5,576 bases of DNA from Chlamydiota bacterium. GTDB lineage: Bacteria > Chlamydiota > Chlamydiia > Chlamydiales > Simkaniaceae. Below are positions 1 through 5,576 of this stretch, in pieces (position 1 is the first letter of the stretch; each line of letters begins with the position of its first letter). The notes under the pieces were generated by a model. That model was not told where the DNA came from. It was given only the letters and a program-made list of their open reading frames with translations, and made no database searches. The stretch covers positions 1 to 5,576 of the forward strand of contig JAJFMG010000052.1 in assembly GCA_021772295.1 (NCBI GenBank), written 5' to 3'. The translations under genes were made by a program, and so were the position numbers.

Positions 1-1
1 C

Positions 2-94
2 CGTAGGAATACTTGTTCCTACGTGATGAAAAGCCTCGAAAGTTGTTGGTGAAATCCCAACACATGAATCGTTAGCAGAACTGCTTGGCTAACG
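2..94. other. Cluster of three consecutive hairpins (structured RNA or mobile-element remnant)
   Basis: Three inverted repeats follow each other closely. The first has an 8-bp stem (CGTAGGAA at 2-9 with TTCCTACG at 16-23, 6-nt loop). The second has a 6-bp stem (TGTTGG at 44-49 with CCAACA at 57-62, 7-nt loop). The third has a 7-bp stem (CGTTAGC at 70-76 with GCTAACG at 88-94), with an alternative inner GCAG/CTGC pairing. No coding frame of note crosses the segment and none of the hairpins is followed by a T-run, so ordinary intrinsic terminators are unlikely. The arrangement resembles the start of domain I of bacterial group II introns, but that is recollection of general layout, not an alignment. 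No reverse-transcriptase gene or domain V is seen, so it would be a truncated fragment. A MITE or an insertion-sequence end is an equally open alternative. The stems are certain; the identity is not. Confidence 0.4.
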
Positions 95-117
95 TATTTA
101 TCCTGTCATAGGTAGAT

Positions 118-145
118 TTGGATAGATTTTTAGAAGCGGTATAAA
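118..145 (+). promoter_or_regulatory. Weak sigma-70-like promoter candidate for the repeat protein gene
   Basis: A TATAAA -10-like hexamer lies at 140-145, with TTGGAT at 118-123 as a poor -35, spaced 16 bases apart. Transcription would start near 152 and give a leader of about 78 bases. The whole stretch 140-220 is AT-rich, so chance matches are common. An alternative (TTGTTT at 184-189 with AAAATA at 207-212) would leave a leader of only about 10 bases and is less likely. Confidence 0.25.
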
Positions 146-229
146 TAATAACACCAACTAAATAATTCAATTTACATACAAAATTGTTTTACGTATGATT
201 CTCATCAAAATAATAAAACAAGAGATTCT

Positions 230-1894
230 ATGGCAGCAACTTTAGATACAGATTATTCACCAACACTTGGTATTTGGAGTAATGTTCCATTTATAAATCT
301 AAGTCTGCTAGGAAATCTAGCTGAGGCCATGGACATAAAACCTGCTTCTTCTACGTCTGATGACAAAGAAGCCATAAGTTATTTTTCTCGTAAAATTGAA
401 AGGTTACATGAAAAATGCATGCAGCAGTTCATCGAAAATCACAAGAAATACATCGAGCAGAAAAAAAAGGAAGGCAATACACGAATTAATGACAATAGGA
501 TTATCTATTTACCTCACGGAAACTACCCTATGCTTACGAATGCAATGCTTGAAGCTATTTCACCAGATCCGAGTGCTGTGTTAATAATTATGGGTAAGTC
601 AAGACATTTTAATGTGGTTTTTCCTGATGCATTTGATCATTTTCCTAATCTAATTGCATTTACTGATCAAAGTCAATTTAATGTTCTAAACAGAACTTTT
701 CAACTTGAAAATACAACAGATGAAAAAAAATCATCAGCTTTTCCCATAGTAAAAATTAACAGTGATATTATATTAACTCCACAAACTACTGGTACAGAAT
801 ACCTATATTTCAATGATGATAATCCCTTTTCTAATGTAGCAGCAGATGAGAAGCCTCAAGAAAGAGATTTTCTAGCAACACGTTTAGATACAGATTATTC
901 GGCAACCTTTGATATTTGGGGAGGTTTTGATACTTCACCTAATGCGGAAACAATTAGAGAACATAGGGTTATGCTAAACACTCTAGCAAAGGTCCTTGGA
1001 ATAAAAGATGCTTCTGATTACAAAAATGATATAGATGTGATCTATTACTACTATCGTGAAATTAAAAAAATACATGAAAGCTGCTTGCCAATATTCAAAA
1101 AAAGACACATTGACCACATCAAAAAAGTGGAAAAAGATAATGAATTTCATGACCCTAGAATTCTGAAGTTACCTCACGGAAACTACCCTATTCTTACGAA
1201 TGCAATGCTTAAAGCTATTTCACCAAATCCAGAAGCTGTGTTTTTAATTAGAGGTATTAAAAAACGTTTTAAAGTGATTTTTCCTAATATATTTGCTCAT
1301 TTTCCTAATCTAATTGCATTTACTGATCAAAGTCAATTTAATTCTGAGAGAAGACTTTATGAAGATATATATTATGAAAATAAATTTGTAAAGGTTCACA
1401 TTACAAAAATTCTCGGTGATATTATATTAGCTCCACAAAAAACTGGGCCAGAGTACCTATTTTTGACTAATGGTACCCCCTTTTCACCTGAATTAGCAGA
1501 GCAAATCCTTCATGAAGGTATGTATCCTGAAAAAGTTGATGACAAAGAACTTTGTGATGAGAACGCTCCATCTGCAGATGACGAAAATCCTATTGCTGTA
1601 ATTGATTGCTCTAACTCTAATATTTCAGGTTCTAGCGAACAAGACCCCAATAGCGACAATCTTAGTGATGAAAACGCTCATTTTGGAGATAGTGTTTCAG
1701 ATTCTCATGAAAGTGCTTTTTTAAGTGATTTGAGTAACTCAACATTCCAGGGAGCTCATATTAGATTCCCCACTGGTGATTCTTTGATTAGTGCTGACTT
1801 AACTGAAGAAAACCAACCTACAAGTTCAGCTAATCATGAAGCAGCCCCTCCAGCATATTTAGAAGTTGAAAGCCCTCCTGCGTACCAAGAATAG
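230..1894 (+). CDS. Orphan 554-aa protein with duplicated ~200-aa module and C-terminal tandem PPAY motifs
   Basis: I do not recognise the family. The sequence shows two related modules, residues 5-201 and 219-419. Each starts with LDTDYS, continues through a charged, probably helical stretch (about 45-85 and 265-305, Lys/Glu-rich), and reaches a conserved core beginning LPHGNYP (94 and 314) and ending FPNLIAFTDQSQFN (138-151 and 358-371). Residues 430-540 are acidic and rich in Ser, Asp, Glu and Asn, probably disordered. The end carries PPAY at 540-543 and 549-552. No signal peptide, membrane helix or obvious catalytic motif is visible. ATG 230 is the first ATG in frame after an in-frame TAA at 149-151, with a weak AAGAG at 220-224, five bases upstream. 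The gene stands alone on its strand and converges with fumC. WW-domain ligands at a disordered C-terminus, in a bacterium that looks host-associated, make a secreted effector plausible. That is inference, and no secretion system is in view. Confidence 0.85.
   Translation: MAATLDTDYSPTLGIWSNVPFINLSLLGNLAEAMDIKPASSTSDDKEAISYFSRKIERLHEKCMQQFIENHKKYIEQKKKEGNTRINDNRIIYLPHGNYPMLTNAMLEAISPDPSAVLIIMGKSRHFNVVFPDAFDHFPNLIAFTDQSQFNVLNRTFQLENTTDEKKSSAFPIVKINSDIILTPQTTGTEYLYFNDDNPFSNVAADEKPQERDFLATRLDTDYSATFDIWGGFDTSPNAETIREHRVMLNTLAKVLGIKDASDYKNDIDVIYYYYREIKKIHESCLPIFKKRHIDHIKKVEKDNEFHDPRILKLPHGNYPILTNAMLKAISPNPEAVFLIRGIKKRFKVIFPNIFAHFPNLIAFTDQSQFNSERRLYEDIYYENKFVKVHITKILGDIILAPQKTGPEYLFLTNGTPFSPELAEQILHEGMYPEKVDDKELCDENAPSADDENPIAVIDCSNSNISGSSEQDPNSDNLSDENAHFGDSVSDSHESAFLSDLSNSTFQGAHIRFPTGDSLISADLTEENQPTSSANHEAAPPAYLEVESPPAYQE
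242..832 (+). repeat. Internal module copy 1 (residues 5-201)
   Basis: First copy of the duplicated module in the orphan protein. It aligns with 884-1486, sharing LDTDYS at the start, LPHGNYP and FPNLIAFTDQSQFN in the core, then an ILxPQ.TG.EYL segment (181-192) and a closing PFS. In the core, residues 94-151 match 314-371 at 42 of 58 positions by my count, without gaps. The first 90 residues are much more diverged and differ in length. Confidence 0.85.
884..1486 (+). repeat. Internal module copy 2 (residues 219-419)
   Basis: Second copy of the module. The offset from copy 1 is exactly 660 bases through the core. DNA at 1297-1342 is identical to 637-682 (46 bases), and 1169-1210 matches 509-550 with one mismatch. 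The intervening DNA is clearly diverged. The start of this copy has a short insertion compared with copy 1 around residues 231-245, and the two copies are joined by a linker of about 17 residues. Confidence 0.85.
1847..1885 (+). other. Tandem PPxY (PPAY) motif region of the orphan protein
   Basis: Residues 540-543 and 549-552 both read PPAY, separated by LEVES, and the protein ends two residues later. PPxY is the class I ligand of WW domains, found in eukaryotic adaptor and membrane proteins and in viral late domains that recruit NEDD4-family ligases. The two copies use different codons (CCT CCA GCA TAT and CCT CCT GCG TAC), so they do not look like a fresh DNA slippage product. The motifs are seen directly; the binding is inferred. 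Confidence 0.6.
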
Positions 1895-1924
1895 CAAGCT
1901 CATCTGAAACAGTAAAAAAGCCAA

Positions 1925-3307
1925 TTACTCTATTCCTAGCATTTTAGTTGGGTCTACAATCTCATCAAACTTCTCACTCGATAACAAATTAAGCTCTATC
2001 GCAGCTTCTTTTAAAGAAAGGTCCTTCGAGTAGGCAAGCTTTACAATTTTAGAGGCGCTATCGTAACCGATTTCTCGATTAAGCGCTGTTGCAAGCATAA
2101 GAGAGTTATGTAAATTTTGAGTAATTCTTTTGTGATTTGGTAAAATGCCGATAAGGCATTTTTTCGTAAAGTTTGTAGCGCTATCAGATACGAGTTGAAC
2201 TGATTGTAAGAGGTTATAAATCATCATAGGTCTATATACATTTAACTCAAAATGTCCTTGCGCACCTGCGAATCCAATTGCAGCGTCATTACCCATCACT
2301 TGAATTGCAACCATTGTCATAGACTCTGATTGAGTAGGATTTACTTTTCCTGGCATAATGGAGGATCCTGGCTCATTACTTGGAATAAGAATCTCACCTA
2401 TCCCACATCTGGGCCCAGATGTTAAAAGTCTAATATCATTTGCAATTTTATGCATAGATGTCGCTACCCTTCGAAGAGCTGAGCTCATTTCTACAATCGC
2501 ATCAGAGGCTGCTAGAGCTTCGAATTTATTAGGAGCTGATACAAAGGGATAACCTGTAAGCTCAGCAATTTTTTGAGAAACGTTTTTAGCAAACCCTTTC
2601 GGAGTATTAATTCCAGTACCAACCGCCGTTCCACCAAGAGCTATTTCTCCTAAATGTTTAAGCGCATTTTTTATTGTTTGAATACCATGTGAAATTTGTG
2701 AAGCATAGCCGGAAAACTCTTGCCCAAGTGTTACAGGCGTTGCATCCATCATATGTGTTCTTCCAATCTTCACAATCTTCATAAACTCTTGCGCCTTCTT
2801 GGAAAGCTCGCTTTCAAAAAGTGATAGAGAAGGGATTAACTCTTTTTCAATTTTGAGATATGCTGCAATATGCATTGCAGTTGGAAATGTGTCATTTGAA
2901 GATTGTGAACAATTTACATCATCATTTGGATGAATCGGATCTTTCGATCCAAGATTTCCTCCAGATAGTTTAATCGCATAATTTGAGATCACCTCGTTGA
3001 CATTCATATTTGATTGTGTACCAGAACCTGTTTGCCAAACGCTTAGTGGAAAATGAGCATCTAATCCTCCTGATAAAATTGCATCGCAAGCTTGTACAAT
3101 AAGATCTTTTTTAGAGACTTCTAAAACACCAAGATCACAATTCACAATAGCTGCAGCTTTTTTGATAAACCCAAATGCGTGAATGATTTCAAGGGGCATT
3201 TTTTCAGATCCAATCGGAAAATTATCAAGAGATCGTTGTGTTTGCGCTCCATAATATGCATCCTCGGGAACTTCTACCTCTCCGAGAGAATCTTTTTCTT
3301 TTCGCAT
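1925..3307 (-). CDS. fumC: Class II fumarate hydratase (fumarase C)
   Basis: Iron-independent fumarase that interconverts fumarate and L-malate in the cytosolic TCA cycle, acting as a homotetramer. At 460 residues it has the family's normal length (about 460-467). Signature regions are all intact: [14 protein letters not shown] at 93-106, HPNDDVN with [11 protein letters not shown] at 126-146, GRTH at 182-185 with the active-site His185, and [11 protein letters not shown] at 314-324 with the catalytic Ser on the mobile loop. The residues after GRTH are MMDATP, a mild variant of the common LQDATP. ATG at 3307 is supported by AAGGG seven bases upstream and by the family-typical N-terminus ([11 protein letters not shown]). 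It follows the MFS gene after 97 bases on the same strand and converges with the orphan gene, leaving 30 bases between stops. Fumarase rather than aspartase or argininosuccinate lyase is favoured by overall similarity and the GTQSNMN region. I see nothing odd in it. Confidence 0.96.
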   Translation of the reverse strand: MRKEKDSLGEVEVPEDAYYGAQTQRSLDNFPIGSEKMPLEIIHAFGFIKKAAAIVNCDLGVLEVSKKDLIVQACDAILSGGLDAHFPLSVWQTGSGTQSNMNVNEVISNYAIKLSGGNLGSKDPIHPNDDVNCSQSSNDTFPTAMHIAAYLKIEKELIPSLSLFESELSKKAQEFMKIVKIGRTHMMDATPVTLGQEFSGYASQISHGIQTIKNALKHLGEIALGGTAVGTGINTPKGFAKNVSQKIAELTGYPFVSAPNKFEALAASDAIVEMSSALRRVATSMHKIANDIRLLTSGPRCGIGEILIPSNEPGSSIMPGKVNPTQSESMTMVAIQVMGNDAAIGFAGAQGHFELNVYRPMMIYNLLQSVQLVSDSATNFTKKCLIGILPNHKRITQNLHNSLMLATALNREIGYDSASKIVKLAYSKDLSLKEAAIELNLLSSEKFDEIVDPTKMLGIE

Positions 3308-3404
3308 GAAAATGCCCTTACTAAATCATAAATGAATGTGCTAAATATACAATTTAGAAATACTAGATAAATTATTTATAATCAAAAAAAAACGTAAATT
3401 CTGA
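3308..3404 (-). promoter_or_regulatory. AT-rich spacer upstream of fumC with Shine-Dalgarno and T9 tract
   Basis: On the - strand this spacer begins just after the MFS stop codon, carries a run of nine T (3392-3384), and ends with the fumC Shine-Dalgarno AAGGG (3319-3315). Several AT-rich hexamers could serve as a -10, including TATGAT at 3330-3325, but that one would start the transcript on top of the ribosome-binding site. No stem precedes the T-run, so a standard intrinsic terminator is not supported. The Shine-Dalgarno is convincing; the promoter is undefined. Confidence 0.45.
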
Positions 3405-4676
3405 TTAATCTATCTTGACAGGATGAACAGCGTTTTGATTGCGACAAAATGTCTCTCTAATTCCAAATAGAGCAATTAACAAAGAAATCAAAAAGCATAT
3501 TGGAATAAATATTAAACCTGCCTGATAAGAATCTACAGTATAGGATGATCCAACAGTATTTGCTTTTATAACACCTGTTACAATCAATGGTATAATTGCT
3601 GCAATACTCATAATTCCCATGTTATTTAAGCCAAGTGCCGTAGCGGATAATTCTTTTGGGGTGTTTTCAGTCATCATCGCAAAAGAAAGATTTTGACCAG
3701 AACCTGCAATTCCAATTAGAAAAAATAGACTCCCTAAATAAATCGGGTTAATCGAACTTGTGAATATAATAAATGGAGAGGCAAGCACACCTACGGCGCC
3801 TGAAAAAAGAATAAAGGGTTTTCGAGTGCGATAATAATCTGATAACTTACCAAACAAAGGTCCACCAATGGCAAGTCCAATCCAAATCATAGAAATTACA
3901 GTTGCAGATTCCCCCCTTTCCATTCCCTTTGATTCTAAATAACTCACTCCCCAATATGCACCTAAAATTGGAAGGCTTACATATACACTTCCGGCATACG
4001 TAAGAATCATCCAGACTTCTTTTTTTTTCAGTAGTCCCTTGATATCTTGTATTAAACTTCTTTGAGGACTGATAAATTTAATTTTTCCTTTAGGAAGAGG
4101 TTTTTCTTTTAAAAAGATTGCGATTAAAATCGTCAATATAAAACCAAAAATTGCAACCCACACAAAGAGCAATCGCCAATCTTCATTTGCTTTTTTTAAA
4201 AGGTATATTGTGGGGCCACCAGCGCATAATGGTCCAATCGCTCCTACAAACTGACCACACCCCAAGAGAAACGCAAAATATTTAGGTTTAAACCAACTTA
4301 AAGTAACAACCATTAACCCTACAAATCCAAACGAAGATCCAATCCCAATTAATAATCTACTGAAGTAGATTAAGTAAAAACTATTAGAAATAGAATACAA
4401 GAATGTTCCTCCAGCACATAAAAAAACAGCTCCAACAATCAATATTCGAAACTTAAAGCGATCTAGAAGCATACCGGCTGGCAATTGCATGATGGAGTAA
4501 CTGATATAGTAAGCGGAACCTAAAGCTGCAAATTCTTCTAAAGAAAGATGCAAACTTCCCATAATATTTTTGGCAACAGTTGCTGGAAAAATTCTGAGAA
4601 AGAATTCATAAAAATAAAAGGAAATCGCAAGAAACCAAATAAATAAGCTATAGGCGGAAAACTGTTTTTTCTTCAT
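3405..4676 (-). CDS. MFS transporter, 12 transmembrane helices
   Basis: Inner-membrane secondary carrier of the major facilitator superfamily, 423 residues, with hydrophobic segments consistent with twelve helices in two halves. The loop after helix 2 holds motif A as GMLLDRFKFR (68-77), and the equivalent loop of the second half reads GKLSDYYRTRK (276-286). A charged cytoplasmic loop at about 190-220 separates the halves. Helix 1 contains FYEFFLR (22-28), a pattern I associate with carriers of intracellular bacteria often annotated as sugar-acid or phthalate-type permeases; this does not fix the substrate. The start ATG overlaps the stop of the upstream gene as ATGA, and no Shine-Dalgarno is evident, so translation is probably coupled. 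Its partner is an aspartoacylase-family enzyme, so an N-acyl amino acid, a small peptide or another organic anion is a plausible but unproven substrate. Confidence 0.9.
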   Translation of the reverse strand: MKKKQFSAYSLFIWFLAISFYFYEFFLRIFPATVAKNIMGSLHLSLEEFAALGSAYYISYSIMQLPAGMLLDRFKFRILIVGAVFLCAGGTFLYSISNSFYLIYFSRLLIGIGSSFGFVGLMVVTLSWFKPKYFAFLLGCGQFVGAIGPLCAGGPTIYLLKKANEDWRLLFVWVAIFGFILTILIAIFLKEKPLPKGKIKFISPQRSLIQDIKGLLKKKEVWMILTYAGSVYVSLPILGAYWGVSYLESKGMERGESATVISMIWIGLAIGGPLFGKLSDYYRTRKPFILFSGAVGVLASPFIIFTSSINPIYLGSLFFLIGIAGSGQNLSFAMMTENTPKELSATALGLNNMGIMSIAAIIPLIVTGVIKANTVGSSYTVDSYQAGLIFIPICFLISLLIALFGIRETFCRNQNAVHPVKID

Positions 4677-5576
4677 TGGATAATATCATCTGTTTTGTCT
4701 TTTATCCATTCGTGCATCTCTTTGACTGCATTTTCTTTTTCTTCGGCAATTTCGACAATGGGTTCACCTTCATTTAAAATTGGAAGATTATTAACCGAGA
4801 TAATAATCCCACTAAATGGAGCTTTAACAATTTCCTTTTTTTCAGATCCAAATGGATCAGAAATCGTAGCAATCACAGAACCCTTTGTCACGAAACTTCC
4901 AATTTTTGGAAAAATTTCACTTAAACCTGAAGATGATGATCTAATCCAAAGCCTTGAATCAACATTAATGGGGGTTCTTATTTTACCCTTTTTGGGAGAG
5001 GTTGGTAACATCCCAAGATTTCTCATCACACGTACAATTCCCTGCACCCCGATTTTCACACCACTTTGATCAAGCCTAAGAGCTTGGCCTGTCTCAAAAA
5101 TAATCGTTGGTATTGAACGGCTTTTCATAAGCCAGAGAAGTCCCTCTTCTGATTCAGTATGCACAATTACTGGCGCTTGAAAATCTAGAGCTAATTTCTT
5201 TGCTTCCTTTGATTGAAGCGATGTCTTAATTTGAGAGAATTTAGAAATATGGGGTTCTCCAGTATGGAGATCAATACAATGAGTTATTTGCTTAAATATT
5301 TCAGTATTTAATAGATGCGCGAGCCTTGATGCAAAAGACCCCGTTTCAGAGCCTGGGAAGCTACTCTCGATATCTCTTCTATCAGGAAGGTTTCTAGAAA
5401 GTGTCATCATTCCATAAATATTAATCGTTGGAATCACAATAAGCGTTCCTTTAACAGACTTAAGTAGGCTTAGCTTTAATAACCTTTGAGTAATGGCGAT
5501 TCCATTTACTTCATCTCCATGCATTGATCCACAAACAAGTAATGTAGGTCCAGCCTTTCTTCCTTGTATCACATGG
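4673..5576 (-). CDS. Succinylglutamate desuccinylase/aspartoacylase-family zinc hydrolase (N-terminus cut by window edge)
   Basis: Member of the AstE/AspA branch of the zinc carboxypeptidase fold, which removes acyl groups from N-acylated amino acids or related amides. Numbering from the GTG codon at 5572, the zinc ligands are His18 and Glu21 (MHGDE) and His103 (DLHTG), and the likely catalytic Glu is Glu160 (FETGQ). Residues from about 205 to 277 form a beta-rich C-terminal domain of the sandwich-hybrid kind (LWIRSSSSG, VTKGSVIATI, VKAPFSGII). The frame continues open to the right edge with a His codon before the GTG, and family members have further N-terminal residues before the GPTLLV strand. 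The gene is therefore partial and the GTG should not be taken as its start. The usual DLNR.FPG motif reads DIESSFPG here (67-74), losing the Asn-Arg substrate contacts. It is the first visible gene of an operon with the overlapping MFS gene. The exact substrate is unknown. Confidence 0.88.
   Translation of the reverse strand, partial: HVIQGRKAGPTLLVCGSMHGDEVNGIAITQRLLKLSLLKSVKGTLIVIPTINIYGMMTLSRNLPDRRDIESSFPGSETGSFASRLAHLLNTEIFKQITHCIDLHTGEPHISKFSQIKTSLQSKEAKKLALDFQAPVIVHTESEEGLLWLMKSRSIPTIIFETGQALRLDQSGVKIGVQGIVRVMRNLGMLPTSPKKGKIRTPINVDSRLWIRSSSSGLSEIFPKIGSFVTKGSVIATISDPFGSEKKEIVKAPFSGIIISVNNLPILNEGEPIVEIAEEKENAVKEMHEWIKDKTDDIIQ

Noticed and set aside
396..584. Open frame on + strand inside the orphan gene
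   Set aside because: It lies wholly within the larger, clearly coding repeat-protein frame and has no domain or start signal of its own.
1895..1924. Bidirectional terminator between the convergent genes
   Set aside because: The 30-base gap has a short A/T run but no stem I can pair on either strand.
2358..2552. Open frame on + strand opposite fumC
   Set aside because: Antisense to highly conserved fumarase signature sequence; a shadow of the fumC coding constraint.
3325..3352. TTGTAT/TATGAT pair as the fumC promoter
   Set aside because: The -10 match is good, but transcription would begin at the Shine-Dalgarno, leaving almost no leader, and the -35 is poor.
3384..3392. T9 tract (- strand) after the MFS stop as an intrinsic terminator
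   Set aside because: No GC-rich inverted repeat immediately precedes it; only the short AT palindrome GATTAATC is nearby.
4695..5069. 124-residue open frame on + strand
   Set aside because: Antisense to the C-terminal domain of the zinc hydrolase, whose frame carries recognisable family motifs; no ribosome-binding site or family resemblance seen.
5570..5572. GTG as the true start of the zinc hydrolase
   Set aside because: The frame stays open upstream to the window edge and the family needs additional N-terminal sequence before the GPTLLV strand, so the gene is cut by the edge.

Overview
This is an AT-rich bacterial window with four protein-coding genes and no rRNA, tRNA or CRISPR array. 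One gene (230-1894) is on the + strand. The other three (1925-5576) are on the - strand, so the + gene and the fumarase gene converge across a gap of only 30 bases. Low GC, a class II fumarase, an MFS carrier with the FYEFFLR-type first helix, and a repeat-containing orphan protein ending in eukaryotic-like PPxY motifs all suggest a host-associated or intracellular bacterium. A Legionellales/Coxiella-like gammaproteobacterium or an environmental chlamydia would fit. This placement is inference, because no phylogenetic marker is present.

Region 1-229 has no gene. Its first 94 bases hold three consecutive short hairpins, which look like a structured RNA or the remnant of a mobile element. A tentative, unproven reading is the 5' part of a group II intron. 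The rest is an AT-rich leader with a weak promoter candidate for the gene that follows.

Region 230-1894 encodes a 554-residue protein of unknown family. It has two diverged copies of a roughly 200-residue module (residues 5-201 and 219-419), then a Ser/Asp/Glu/Asn-rich tail of about 130 residues ending in two PPAY motifs nine residues apart. PPxY is the classic ligand of eukaryotic WW domains such as those of NEDD4-family ubiquitin ligases. A secreted, host-directed role is therefore a reasonable hypothesis. This is the most interesting part of the window.

Region 1925-3307 (-) is an ordinary class II fumarate hydratase (fumC) of the TCA cycle. Region 3405-4676 (-) is a 12-helix MFS transporter. 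It overlaps by 4 bases (ATGA) a gene at 4673-5576 (-) for an aspartoacylase/succinylglutamate desuccinylase-family metalloenzyme, whose N-terminus lies beyond the right edge. The overlap indicates one operon and suggests that the carrier and the deacylase/peptidase act on the same or related small molecules. The metalloenzyme keeps its zinc ligands and catalytic Glu but lacks the usual Asn-Arg pair of the substrate-binding motif. fumC follows the MFS gene on the same strand after 97 bases, so it may be read through or have its own promoter.
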